DNA from: Thermocatellispora tengchongensis | GTDB lineage: Bacteria; Actinomycetota; Actinomycetes; Streptosporangiales; Streptosporangiaceae | Direction of reading: 5' to 3' | NCBI RefSeq assembly: GCF_014202315.1 | Contig: NZ_JACHGN010000013.1 | Span: 62,001-126,000, forward strand | Length of the DNA: 64,000 bases | Part shown: positions 28,125 through 37,201 of the stretch, one piece after another | How positions within the stretch are numbered: the stretch's first letter is position 1 | Layout of the letters: the number at the start of each line of letters is the position of its first letter | Notes under the pieces: generated by a model | The model's database searches: none | Seen by the model: the letters and a program-made list of their open reading frames with translations, nothing else | What the model was told of the DNA's origin: nothing | Position numbers and translations under genes: made by a program

Positions 28125-28229
28125 ATGCCCGGCAGCCTCCTCGGCGCCGCGGATCCGCGCGAAGACGTACGGGCGTTCCGCGCCAAGCGCCGTCCCACCC
28201 TCACCGGCCGCAGAAAGAGAGACCGATGA
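28125..28229 (+). pseudogene. Crotonase C-terminal fossil (34 codons)
   Basis: Reads MPGSLLGAADPREDVRAFR followed by AKRRPTLTGR. The DPRE.VRAF.AKR.P..TGR pattern is the standard end of enoyl-CoA hydratases (compare EEGVRAFLEGREPRFG in the gene at 7941). The start lies one base after the ligase stop, and its TGA overlaps the ATG of the dehydrogenase (ATGA at 28226). A deleted crotonase whose tail still couples translation is the simplest reading. Confidence 0.55.
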
Positions 28230-29368
28230 GCTACCGCTCGCCATGGATGACCGACGACCTGGACGAGTTGCGCGACCTCACCCGCCGGTTCCTGGCCAAG
28301 GAGCTGGAACCGAACCAGGATCTGTGGTCACGGCAGCACGCCGTGGACCGCGAGTTCTGGAACGCGGCGGGCGCGATCGGGCTGTTGTGCATCAGTTGCC
28401 CGGAACGGTACGGAGGCGGCGGCGGGACCTTCGCGCACGAGGCCGTCGTCATCGAGGAGCAGGCCCGCATCGCCGACGACTGCTGGGCCTACAACGTGCA
28501 CAGCACGATCGTGGCCCACTACATCAACGCCTACGGGTCCGAGGAACAGAAACGGCGCTGGCTGCCGGGCATGGCCCGGGGCGAGCTCGTCGGCGCCATC
28601 GCCATGACCGAACCCGGCGCCGGCAGTGATCTGCAGGCCATCCGCACCACCGCCGTCCGCGACGGCGACCACTACGTGATCAACGGGTCGAAGACCTTCA
28701 TCACCAACGGCACCCACTGCGATCTGCTGATCATCGCGGCGCGCACCGGCGAGGAGCGCGGCGGCAAGGGGCTGTCGCTGATCGTCGCCGAGACCCGGGG
28801 ACTGCGGGGCTTCCACCGCGGCCGCGTCCTCAGCAAGATCGGGCAACACGGCCAGGACACCCGCGAGCTGTCCTTCACCGACATGCGGGTGCCGGTCGCC
28901 AACCTGCTCGGCGAGGAGGGCCAGGGCTTCGGCCAGTTGATGGCGCAACTGCCCCAGGAGCGGCTGACCATCGCCGTGAGCGCCGTCGCCGCCGCCGAAC
29001 ACGCCGTCGACCTCGCCGTCGAATACGCCAAGACCCGCACCGCGTTCGGACAGCAGTTGCTGGCCTTTCAGAACACCCGGTTCGTGCTCGCCGAATGCCG
29101 CACCGAAGCGCTCGCGCTGCGCACGTTCGTCGACCACTGCATCATGCGCCATCTCGACGGCGCCCTCGACATGGCGACCGCCTCCATGGCCAAGTACCTG
29201 GCCACGGACAAACAGTCGGAGATCATCGATCGCTGCCTGCAGATCTTCGGCGGCTACGGCTACATCACCGAATACCCGATCGCCCGGATGTACGCCGGCG
29301 CCCGCGTCCAGAGGATCTACGGCGGCACCAACGAAATCATGAAAGAACTGATCGCCCGATCGCTATGA
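28226..29368 (+). CDS. Acyl-CoA dehydrogenase
   Basis: 380 residues, FAD flavoprotein that oxidises an acyl-CoA to the 2-enoyl-CoA and passes electrons to ETF. The substrate/FAD loop is [12 protein letters not shown], the C-terminal nucleotide-binding part is [39 protein letters not shown] replaces the YEG of short-chain enzymes, as in long/branched-chain types with the base on another helix. ATGA overlap with both neighbours. No ETF genes are in the window. Confidence 0.9.
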   Translation: MSYRSPWMTDDLDELRDLTRRFLAKELEPNQDLWSRQHAVDREFWNAAGAIGLLCISCPERYGGGGGTFAHEAVVIEEQARIADDCWAYNVHSTIVAHYINAYGSEEQKRRWLPGMARGELVGAIAMTEPGAGSDLQAIRTTAVRDGDHYVINGSKTFITNGTHCDLLIIAARTGEERGGKGLSLIVAETRGLRGFHRGRVLSKIGQHGQDTRELSFTDMRVPVANLLGEEGQGFGQLMAQLPQERLTIAVSAVAAAEHAVDLAVEYAKTRTAFGQQLLAFQNTRFVLAECRTEALALRTFVDHCIMRHLDGALDMATASMAKYLATDKQSEIIDRCLQIFGGYGYITEYPIARMYAGARVQRIYGGTNEIMKELIARSL

Positions 29369-30543
29369 CCGGCACACACATCCCGACCGGCTCGGGCGCG
29401 GCCCGGCACGCCCGTCCGAACGCCGCCCCGCAGCCCGTGCCCGCCGCGGCCGGGCAGGGGCCGCTCACCGGGTTACGCGTCGTCGAACTCGCCGCGATCG
29501 GCCCCGTCCCGCACGCCGCGATGATCCTCGCGGATCTGGGCGCCGACGTCGTACGCGTCGAACGGCCGTCCGGTGGGCTGGACCTCGCCGCCGGCCGGCC
29601 GGACCACCTGCTGCGCGGACGCCGGTCGGTGCACGCCGATCTGAAGACGCCCGCCGGCCGCGACATCGTACGGCGGCTGGCCGCCAGGGCCGACGTGCTG
29701 CTCGAAGGGTTCCGGCCCGGGGTCGCCGAACGCCTCGGCGTCGGCCCGGACGAGTGCCGCCGCGCCAACCACCGGCTCGTCTACGCGCGCATGACCGGGT
29801 GGGGCCAGACCGGCCCGCTGGCACGGCGCGCCGGCCACGACATCAACTACCTCAGCCTCACCGGCGTCCTGCACGCCATCGGACCCCCGGACGGACGCCC
29901 CGTGCCGCCGCTGAACCTCGTCGGCGACTACGGCGGCGGCTCCATGATGCTCCTCACCGGCGTTCTCGCCGCCCTGTGGGAGCGGGGGCGGTCGGGTGAG
30001 GGGCAGGTGATCGACTGCGCGATGGTCGACGGCGTCAGCGTCCTCGGACAGGTCCTGTGGGCGCTGACCGGCGTGGGGCAGTGGCAGACCCGCCGCGGCG
30101 CCAACCTGCTCGACGGCGGCGCCCCCTTCTACGACACCTACCGGTGCCGCGACGGCCGCTACGTCGCCGTCGGCGCGCTCGAACCCCGGTTCTACTCCGC
30201 GCTGCTGGCCGGCCTCGGCCTCGACCCGGCCGACCTCCCCGGCCAGATGGACCGCGAGGGCTGGCCGACGCTGCGCGCCCGGTTCGCCGCCACCTTCCGT
30301 ACGCAGCCCCGCGACCATTGGGCCCGCGTCTTCGCCGGCACGGACGCCTGCGTGACACCGGTGCTGACTCTGGAGGAGGTCGCCGCGCACCCGCACATCG
30401 CCGCCCGCCGCACCATCATCGAGGTCGACGGCGTCCCCCAGCCGGCGCCGGCCCCCCGGTTCTCCCGCACACCCCCAGCGCCGCCCCGATCCCTTCCAGA
30501 CGGCGCCGGCACCGAATCCGTCCTCACCGATTGGGAGGCATGA
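29365..30543 (+). CDS. CaiB/BaiF family protein, probable alpha-methylacyl-CoA racemase
   Basis: 392 residues. The family segments [49 protein letters not shown] and [14 protein letters not shown] are present; the last holds the His-Asp region of alpha-methylacyl-CoA racemases. The enzyme would interconvert 2R and 2S methyl-branched acyl-CoAs, needed before beta-oxidation of methyl-branched or sterol side chains. A CoA-transferase role cannot be excluded. The first 33 residues are Pro/Ala-rich and probably disordered. ATGA overlap with the acyl-CoA dehydrogenase; convergent with the LacI regulator, with only 6 bases between stops. Confidence 0.82.
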   Translation: MTGTHIPTGSGAARHARPNAAPQPVPAAAGQGPLTGLRVVELAAIGPVPHAAMILADLGADVVRVERPSGGLDLAAGRPDHLLRGRRSVHADLKTPAGRDIVRRLAARADVLLEGFRPGVAERLGVGPDECRRANHRLVYARMTGWGQTGPLARRAGHDINYLSLTGVLHAIGPPDGRPVPPLNLVGDYGGGSMMLLTGVLAALWERGRSGEGQVIDCAMVDGVSVLGQVLWALTGVGQWQTRRGANLLDGGAPFYDTYRCRDGRYVAVGALEPRFYSALLAGLGLDPADLPGQMDREGWPTLRARFAATFRTQPRDHWARVFAGTDACVTPVLTLEEVAAHPHIAARRTIIEVDGVPQPAPAPRFSRTPPAPPRSLPDGAGTESVLTDWEA

Positions 30544-30549
30544 CGGCGC

Positions 30550-31539
30550 CTATGTCGTCTCTCGCCGCACCAGGCTGAGACCGAGCGTCACGCGCTGCTT
30601 GGGGCGCTGAGGGTCGGCGATCTCGGCGAGCAGGGTGTTCACCGCCGCTCTGCCCGACTCCTCCAGGGGCTGGCGGATCGTGGTCAGGCCCACGCATTCC
30701 GCGAGCTCATCGTCGTCGAACCCGACGACCGCCAGGTCGTCGGGGACGCGGAGGCCCCGTTCGTGAGCGGCCCGCAGCGCGCCGACGGCGATCTGGTCGT
30801 CGAAGGCGAAGATCGCTGTCGGCCGGGGATTCTGGTCCAGCAGCTCGGCCGCCGCGGCGGCCGCGGAGCGCACGTCGTGGCTCACCGTCCGCACCCGGCT
30901 CGCGGGCAGGGCCACGCCGTGCGCGGCGAGCTCGTCACGGAAGCCGGTCAGGCGTCCTTCGGGCGGCAGGCGGAGCTGGGTGGGGATCTTGTGCTCCTGG
31001 ATGTAGCCGATCTCGCGGTGGCCGCGTTCGAGCAGATGCCTGGCCGCGAGCCGGCCGCCCGCCGCGTCGTCGATGGACACGCTGCTGAAGTCGGGGTGGG
31101 TGATGTCGACCAGGACGGTCGGCAGGCGATGGTTGATCAGCCGTCTGGCGGCCGCGTCGTCCAGCGGCAGCGCCATCACGATGAGGCCGTCGAGGCGCTT
31201 GGTGAGCGGGAGGCTCGCGAGCCGGGGAGAAGCGATCGCCGCGGACTCCTGGTCGTAGACCACCAGTTCCGCCGGGTGCTCGTTCACGGCCTGCATGGCC
31301 CCGTTGAGCCGGCGGCTGAAGGAGCTGTACGACGTGAACGGCGCTACCACGCCGATCCGGCCTATGCCCCGGCGGGCCCGGCTCGCCGCGTCGGCCTTGG
31401 GGACGAACCCGAGTTCGTCGGCCGCGGCGAGCACTCGTTGGAGTGTGGCGGCCCGGACCCGCTCCGGTGAGTTGAGCGCGAGCGACACCGTGGAGATGCT
31501 GACGCCCGCCCGCTCGGCGACCTGGTAGATGGTCGTCAC
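30550..31539 (-). CDS. LacI-family repressor
   Basis: 329 residues. The N-terminal HTH (TIYQVAERAGVSISTVSLALN) and hinge helix precede a periplasmic-binding-like effector domain with the usual PTAIFAFDDQIAVGALRAAHERG and PDDLAVVGFDD segments. It is divergent from the importer operon starting at 31677. The palindrome TCGAAGTGCTTCGA, or its reverse complement, occurs just upstream of its own start and downstream of the importer promoter, so it probably represses both units. Effector probably a sugar or glycoside released by the operon's enzymes. Confidence 0.9.
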   Translation of the reverse strand: MTTIYQVAERAGVSISTVSLALNSPERVRAATLQRVLAAADELGFVPKADAASRARRGIGRIGVVAPFTSYSSFSRRLNGAMQAVNEHPAELVVYDQESAAIASPRLASLPLTKRLDGLIVMALPLDDAAARRLINHRLPTVLVDITHPDFSSVSIDDAAGGRLAARHLLERGHREIGYIQEHKIPTQLRLPPEGRLTGFRDELAAHGVALPASRVRTVSHDVRSAAAAAAELLDQNPRPTAIFAFDDQIAVGALRAAHERGLRVPDDLAVVGFDDDELAECVGLTTIRQPLEESGRAAVNTLLAEIADPQRPKQRVTLGLSLVRRETT

Positions 31540-31550
31540 AACGCCTCCTG

Positions 31551-31564
31551 TCGAAGTGCTTCGA
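31551..31564. promoter_or_regulatory. LacI operator copy 1
   Basis: TCGAAGTGCTTCGA, 6-base perfect arms, lies 11 bases upstream of the LacI start codon. It fits autorepression. Identical in reverse complement to the copy at 31648-31661. Confidence 0.75.
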
Positions 31565-31615
31565 CGAAGCCAACGGTAGCGGGGTTCTCGGTCCCGACGT
31601 GGAGTTTACATGCTG

Positions 31616-31661
31616 TTGACCGACAGGACATGCAGCACTACCTTCGATCGAAGCACTTCGA
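31616..31661 (+). promoter_or_regulatory. Importer-operon promoter with LacI operator copy 2
   Basis: TTGACC (31616-31621), 17-base spacer and TACCTT (31639-31644), followed at once by TCGAAGCACTTCGA (31648-31661) over the expected start of transcription. The RBS GGAGG lies shortly after. The two operators are 97 bases apart centre to centre. Confidence 0.7.
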
Positions 31662-31676
31662 TTCTGGAGGTTCCCG

Positions 31677-33230
31677 ATGGTTCGGATCGTTCGCCGCACG
31701 ACACGCGGCCTGCGGCTCGGCAATCTCGTCATCGTCCTCGCCGCCGCCGCGCTGGCGGCGGGCGCGTGCTCGGGCGACCCGGGGGAGTCGTCCGGCGACA
31801 CCCTGACCATCGGGCTCGTCCAGCAACCACTCAGCCTGGATCCGGCGAAGACGAACACCGGAGCGAGCCAGCTCATCGCACTGGCGTACGACACGCTGAT
31901 CGTGAAGAACCCCGACGGGAGCCTGAGCCCCGGCATCGCCACCGACTGGTCGTACGTCGGCTCCGGCAACACCCGCTTCGAGCTGACGATCCGCGAGGGC
32001 GTGACCTTCGCCGACGGAACGCCGTTGGATGCCGAGGCCGTGGCGAAGTCGATCACGTACTTCAAGGGCGCCAACGGCCCGCCGGCCGCGACCCTCGCCG
32101 CGGTCAAGACGGCGAAGGCCCTCTCGGCGACCAAGGTGCGCCTCGACCTCTCGGCGCCCAACCCGGTCCTGCCGCAGCTCCTCAGCCAGGACTACCTCGC
32201 CGGCGCCGTCATCAACCCCAAGGCGACCGAGAACCCCGCGCAGCTCGGCGCCGACACCTTCGGCGCCGGGCCGTACCTGCTCGACAAGGGCGCGACGGTG
32301 ATCGGCGACCACTTCACGCTGGTCCCCAACCCGAAGTACTGGAACCCGCCGGCGGTCAAGTGGGACAAGATCGTGTTCCGGGTCATCGCGAACCCGAGCG
32401 CGCTGCTGGGTGCGATGCAGACCGGCCAGGTGGACGTGGCGCAGGGCGACGCGTCAACGGCGGACAAGGCCGAAGCCGCCGGGCTCAAGGTGCTCACCTC
32501 GCCCGCGGGCTGGAACGGGCTGTTCCTGATGGACCGCTCCGGCGAGGTGTGCCCCGCGCTGGGCGACCAGAGCGTGCGCCAGGCGTTGAACCACGCCATC
32601 GACCGCCGGGCCATCGCCCGCGCACTGCTGGGGAAGTACGGCGGGCCCACCGTCCAGCCGCAGTCGGAGGGCTGGGACAACTACGACCCCGCCCTGGAGA
32701 GCAGGTACCCCTACGACCCGGAGAAGGCGAAGGAGCTCCTCGCGTCCTCAGGCCACAAGGGCGGCGTCAGCATCAGCGTCGTCGTCACCCAGGGACCCGA
32801 CGCCCAGCTCGTGCAGGCGGTGGGCGCGTACCTGAGCAAGGTCGGCGTCGAACTCGACGTCACGACGGCGCCGACGTTCAACGACTTCGTCTCGAAGCTG
32901 ACCAGCAAGAAGTTCTGCGCCTTCACCACGCCGTGGGGCGGGCAGCCGGCGTTCATACAAGCCGGCGCCCTGTTCCTGCCCGGTGGCGTCGGGAACCCGT
33001 TCGGCGTGATCGACGAGCAGGTCGCCGATCTGGTCCGCCGCGCCGCCGCGGCCCCTGCGGAGGAGAGCGGCGAGCTCTACCGGCGGATGCAGGCGCGGAT
33101 CGTCGACCTGGCCTGGTTCGTCCCGGTCGTCCGCACCGACACCCTCTACTACGTGGGCGACGGTGTCACCGGGGTCGAGACCACCGGAGCGGAGCAGATC
33201 CCCTACCCGCTGAACTTCCGGCCGTCGTGA
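31677..33230 (+). CDS. Oligopeptide-type ABC transporter substrate-binding lipoprotein
   Basis: 517 residues, SBP_bac_5 (DppA/OppA-type) fold. Signal peptide with lipobox AAGAC, then a mature domain starting LTIGLVQQPLSLDPAKTN. Exported and anchored to the outer face of the membrane. RBS GGAGG 7 bases before ATG. Family members bind peptides, nickel, or oligosaccharides and glycosides. With a GH116 glycosidase and a LacI regulator in the same operon, a glycosylated ligand is more likely here than a plain peptide. Confidence 0.9.
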   Translation: MVRIVRRTTRGLRLGNLVIVLAAAALAAGACSGDPGESSGDTLTIGLVQQPLSLDPAKTNTGASQLIALAYDTLIVKNPDGSLSPGIATDWSYVGSGNTRFELTIREGVTFADGTPLDAEAVAKSITYFKGANGPPAATLAAVKTAKALSATKVRLDLSAPNPVLPQLLSQDYLAGAVINPKATENPAQLGADTFGAGPYLLDKGATVIGDHFTLVPNPKYWNPPAVKWDKIVFRVIANPSALLGAMQTGQVDVAQGDASTADKAEAAGLKVLTSPAGWNGLFLMDRSGEVCPALGDQSVRQALNHAIDRRAIARALLGKYGGPTVQPQSEGWDNYDPALESRYPYDPEKAKELLASSGHKGGVSISVVVTQGPDAQLVQAVGAYLSKVGVELDVTTAPTFNDFVSKLTSKKFCAFTTPWGGQPAFIQAGALFLPGGVGNPFGVIDEQVADLVRRAAAAPAEESGELYRRMQARIVDLAWFVPVVRTDTLYYVGDGVTGVETTGAEQIPYPLNFRPS

Positions 33231-33255
33231 CGGCGACCATCGAGAGGAGCCCATC

Positions 33256-34197
33256 GTGCTGAACCTCATCGTGCGCCGGGCCGGGATCTCGGTTCCGCTG
33301 CTCCTGATCGTGTCGGCGCTGACCTTCGTCCTGGGATCGCTGGTCCCGGGCGACGCGGCCCGGGCGATCCTGGGGGTGAGCGGCTCACCCGAGCAATACG
33401 CCGCGCTTCGAGACGAGCTCCACCTCGACGAGCCCGTGTGGGACCAATACCGCAGATGGCTCACCGGCGCGGTCCGCGGCGACCTCGGCGACTCGGTCTT
33501 CAGCGGAGAGCCGGTCGTGCAGGCACTGAACGCGAGGTTGCCGGCCACACTGTCCCTGGTGGCCGGCACGACCCTGGTGTGCGCGCTGGTGGGAGTCGCC
33601 TTCGGGACCGTCAGCGCCGTGCGCGGGGGCTGGATCGCGAGATCCCTGGACGTCCTGTCGGTCGCCGGGCTCGCGCTGCCCTCCTTCTGGCTCGCGCTCG
33701 TCCTCGTCTCGATCTTCAGCGTCTGGCTGGGCCTGCTTCCCGCCACGGGGTATGTGCACGCCGGCGAGTCGGTGTCCGGATGGCTGCGGGCGCTCGTGCT
33801 ACCCGTCGTGGCCCTCGCCCTGGCCGGGATCACGCAGGTGGCCAGACAGACACGCGACGCCATGCTCGACGTGCTCGGCCAGGACTTCATCCGGACCATG
33901 GAGGCGAACGGCTTCAGCCGCAGATCGATCGTCCTGAAGCACGCCCTCAGGAACGCGGCGGCGCCGATCCTGACGGTTCTCGGCGTCATCCTCGTCGGCG
34001 CGTTGAGCGGAACGGTGTTCGTGGAGAACGTCTTCGTCCTCCCCGGGCTGGGCGGCCTGGCCGTGCAGGCCACCCAGCAGCACGACCTTCCGGTCATCGC
34101 CGGCATCGCGGTGTACTTCACCCTCATCACGATCGCGGTGAACCTCCTGGTCGACCTGGCGTACGGCTGGCTCAACCCGAAGGTGAGGACCGCATGA
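33256..34197 (+). CDS. Oligopeptide-type ABC transporter permease (DppB/OppB-like)
   Basis: 313 residues with six membrane helices. Family signatures are the N-terminal RRAGISVPLLLIVSALTF, the LDEPVWDQYRRWLTG loop, the EAA region RQTRDAMLDVLGQDFIRTMEANG and the end LVDLAYGWLNPKVR. Start GTG 33256 has GAGAGGAG upstream. It overlaps the fused permease-ATPase gene by 4 bases (ATGA). Confidence 0.9.
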   Translation: MLNLIVRRAGISVPLLLIVSALTFVLGSLVPGDAARAILGVSGSPEQYAALRDELHLDEPVWDQYRRWLTGAVRGDLGDSVFSGEPVVQALNARLPATLSLVAGTTLVCALVGVAFGTVSAVRGGWIARSLDVLSVAGLALPSFWLALVLVSIFSVWLGLLPATGYVHAGESVSGWLRALVLPVVALALAGITQVARQTRDAMLDVLGQDFIRTMEANGFSRRSIVLKHALRNAAAPILTVLGVILVGALSGTVFVENVFVLPGLGGLAVQATQQHDLPVIAGIAVYFTLITIAVNLLVDLAYGWLNPKVRTA

Positions 34198-36140
34198 GGC
34201 TCGTCCGCTCCCCGAGCGAGGCACCGGGGCTCGTCGCTCGCTTCGCCCACCAGCCGAGGGCATGGCTGTCCTGTGGGTTCCTGGGCGTCCTGGTGCTCGC
34301 GTCGATCCTCGCCCCGTGGCTCACCCCCTACGACCCCCTCGCACAGGACCTCTCGTCGGTCAGGGCCTCGCCCGGCGCCGGGCACTGGCTGGGGACGGAC
34401 ACCCTGGGCCGCGATGTCCTCAGCCGGCTGCTCGCGGGGGGCCTGCCTTCGCTCCTGGGCGTCGCCGAGGCGACCGTGACCGCGGCGGTCATCGGAGTCA
34501 CCGCGGGCGTCGTGGGGGGCTTCCTCGGCGGCTGGACCGACCGCGCCATCGGCGCGGCCGTCGACCTGCTGCTCGCCATGCCGGTGGTCATCATCGTGCT
34601 GTCGGTGCTGGCGGTCTTCCACAGCAGCATGCCGGCCGCAATGGTCACCTTCGGTGTGCTCGCCGCGGCCGGGATCAGCCGAGTGACACGGAGTGCGACG
34701 CTGAGCGTCAGGGAGGAGGTCTACGTCGCCGCGGCGCGCGTCGCGGGCGTGCCGAAGCGCCGCATCATCCTCCGCCACGTGCTGCCACGCGTCGCGGGAC
34801 CGGTCATCGTCCAGCTCTCCCTGATCGCGGGTGGGGCCCTTCTCGTCCAGACCGGCCTGAGCTACCTCGGGCTCGGCGCGCAACCACCCGCTCCCACGTG
34901 GGGCGGCATGATCGCCGAGGCCGCGGGAGTCATGCAGCAGAGCCCGTGGCTCCTCCTCCCGAGCGGGGTGGCGATCGGCGCCACGATCCTGGCCTTCGCG
35001 CTGCTCGGTGACGCGATCCGCGACACGCTGAGCGACCACTGGGCCGCCACGCGGCCGGGCTCGTCGGCGGCCTCGCCCGGCGGCGGCGTCCCGGCCCCCG
35101 CCGCCCCGGCACCGGCGAGCGGGCCCACGCCCGCGCGGCCCGAGCCGTCCCGGAGCCTCAGCCCCGCCCTGCGGATCGAGGGCCTCAACCTCGCGGCCGG
35201 CGGCGCCCACCTCTTGCGGGACGTCCATCTCGAAGTGCTCCCGGGAGAGACGGTCGGCCTGGTCGGAGAGTCCGGCTGTGGCAAGACGATGACCGCGCTC
35301 GCCACGCTGGGGGTCCTCCCCGCAGGGGTCCACCTCACCGGCGGTCGGATCATGATGGACGGCCAGGACGTCGCCGGTGGTGACAAGCGGGTGCTGGGCC
35401 GGATGCGGGGCAGGCACATGGCGATGATCTCCCAGCAGCCCATGACCGCCCTCGACCCGTGCTTCCGCGTCGGGAGCCAGTTGAGCGAGGCCGTCCGCCG
35501 GCACCGGGGGATCTCGCGCACGCAGGCGCGGGCGTGCGTCATCGAGCTGCTCGAAATGGTCCGCCTGCCCGACCCCGGGAGCGTGGCACGCCGCTATCCC
35601 CACCAGCTCTCGGGCGGGATGGCCCAGCGCGTGGCCATCGCCATGGCCCTCGCCGGAAGGCCCAGGCTCCTGATCGCCGACGAGCCCACCACGGCCCTGG
35701 ACGTGACGGTTCAGGCGGACGTGCTCGACCTCCTGCGCCGGCTCCAGCAGGACATGCGGATGAGCATCCTGCTCATCACGCACGACTGGGGCGTCGTCGC
35801 CGATCTGTGCGACCGCGCCGTCGTCATGTACGCGGGAGAGGTCGTCGAGTCGTCCTCGACCGAGGAGCTGTTCGCGAACCCCCGGCACCCGTACACGCGC
35901 GGCCTGCTGGCGGCGAACCCCCAGGCATCCGAAGGACGGCGCCGCCTGCCCACCATCCCCGGACGCGTCCCGTCACCCGACCGGCGTGAGCCGGGCTGCC
36001 AGTTCGCGCCCCGCTGCGGCTTCGCCGACTCCCGGTGCGTGACCCACGCGATCGGGATGGCGACGACCGGACCCGGTCATCTGAGCCGGTGCGTCCATGA
36101 CGAACGCATTCCGGGACCGAAGGGAGCCGTGACCGCATGA
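34194..36140 (+). CDS. Fused ABC permease (DppC-like) and ATPase (DppD-like)
   Basis: 648 residues. About residues 1-285 form a DppC-type permease ([43 protein letters not shown]). A Pro/Ala/Gly linker follows at about 288-320. The rest is an OppD-type ATPase with Walker [11 protein letters not shown], signature [15 protein letters not shown] and Walker [13 protein letters not shown], ending with the Cys-rich oligopeptide-ATPase tail ([15 protein letters not shown]). Such fusions exist in actinobacterial peptide importers. No stop or frameshift is seen at the junction. ATGA overlaps on both sides. Confidence 0.9.
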   Translation: MRLVRSPSEAPGLVARFAHQPRAWLSCGFLGVLVLASILAPWLTPYDPLAQDLSSVRASPGAGHWLGTDTLGRDVLSRLLAGGLPSLLGVAEATVTAAVIGVTAGVVGGFLGGWTDRAIGAAVDLLLAMPVVIIVLSVLAVFHSSMPAAMVTFGVLAAAGISRVTRSATLSVREEVYVAAARVAGVPKRRIILRHVLPRVAGPVIVQLSLIAGGALLVQTGLSYLGLGAQPPAPTWGGMIAEAAGVMQQSPWLLLPSGVAIGATILAFALLGDAIRDTLSDHWAATRPGSSAASPGGGVPAPAAPAPASGPTPARPEPSRSLSPALRIEGLNLAAGGAHLLRDVHLEVLPGETVGLVGESGCGKTMTALATLGVLPAGVHLTGGRIMMDGQDVAGGDKRVLGRMRGRHMAMISQQPMTALDPCFRVGSQLSEAVRRHRGISRTQARACVIELLEMVRLPDPGSVARRYPHQLSGGMAQRVAIAMALAGRPRLLIADEPTTALDVTVQADVLDLLRRLQQDMRMSILLITHDWGVVADLCDRAVVMYAGEVVESSSTEELFANPRHPYTRGLLAANPQASEGRRRLPTIPGRVPSPDRREPGCQFAPRCGFADSRCVTHAIGMATTGPGHLSRCVHDERIPGPKGAVTA

Positions 36141-37201
36141 TCTCCGCGACAGGGAGGGACCCGGTGTCGCAAGCCGCACCTCTCCTGCAGGTCGACCGGA
36201 TCACCGTGGAGTACCCGGGACGCCGTGGCTCCGGCCCCGTCGTCGCCGCGGACGCCGTCAGCCTGGAGATCGGCCGCGGCGAGGTGCACGCGCTCGTCGG
36301 CGAGTCCGGTTCCGGGAAGTCCACGGTCGGGCGAGCCGTACTGGGGCTCACCCGGGTGACCGCGGGCACCATCCGCCTGTCGGGCATCGACGTCACGGCC
36401 GGCAGCAGACGGTCACGGGCGTTGATCAGCCGTACCGTCCAAGCGATCTTCCAGGACCCGTACAGTTGCTTCAACCCGACGATCAAGGTCGGCCACAGTC
36501 TCGCGGAGCCGCTGACACGGGGCCGCCGCCCCCGTGACCCCGGCCTCCTGACCCGGGTCCGCCAGATGCTCACCAGAGTCGGCCTTCCGGAGGAGGCCTT
36601 CGACCGCTACCCGCGGCAGTTCTCCGGCGGCCAGCGGCAACGCCTCGCCATCGCCCGCGCCCTGATCGCCCGGCCCGCTCTCGTCGTGTGCGACGAGCCG
36701 GTCAGCGCGCTGGACCTCTCCGTCCAGGCGCAGATCCTGAACCTGCTCGCCGACCTGCGCGAGGAAGAAGGACTCTCCTACCTCTTCATCGCGCACAACC
36801 TCTCGGTCGTACGCCACCTCGCGGACCGGGTCACGGTGATGTATCGCGGAAGGGTGATGGAGTCGGGGCCGGCCGGTCTCGTCTGCCGCGAACCGGCGCA
36901 TCCGTACACCAGGGCGCTGCTCGACGCCGAACCCGTTCCCGACCCAGCCCTCCAGCGGGCCCGCCGCCAGGGCCGCCTGAAGGCGGGCGAGGAACGGCCG
37001 GACACCTCCGTCTCGACCGGCGGATGCTCCTTCGCGGCCCGGTGCGCGTACCGGATCGACGCGTGCACGCGCGAGAGGCCGCCGATGCGCCGCTCGCACG
37101 CCGGCGCCGACGTCGCCTGCCTCCGGCAGGGCGACATGAACCTGGCCGGCCCTTTGTCCCCACAGCAGTGCGAGACGACTACCGGAGGTTCCGGCTCATG
37201 A
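36137..37201 (+). CDS. Oligopeptide-type ABC transporter ATPase (DppF/OppF-like)
   Basis: 354 residues. Walker A GESGSGKST, signature FSGGQRQRLAIARAL, Walker B LVVCDEPVSALD, and the C-terminal Cys-bearing tail GGCSFAARCAYRIDAC of oligopeptide ATPases. It partners the ATPase half of the upstream fusion. ATGA overlaps at both ends. Confidence 0.92.
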   Translation: MISATGRDPVSQAAPLLQVDRITVEYPGRRGSGPVVAADAVSLEIGRGEVHALVGESGSGKSTVGRAVLGLTRVTAGTIRLSGIDVTAGSRRSRALISRTVQAIFQDPYSCFNPTIKVGHSLAEPLTRGRRPRDPGLLTRVRQMLTRVGLPEEAFDRYPRQFSGGQRQRLAIARALIARPALVVCDEPVSALDLSVQAQILNLLADLREEEGLSYLFIAHNLSVVRHLADRVTVMYRGRVMESGPAGLVCREPAHPYTRALLDAEPVPDPALQRARRQGRLKAGEERPDTSVSTGGCSFAARCAYRIDACTRERPPMRRSHAGADVACLRQGDMNLAGPLSPQQCETTTGGSGS

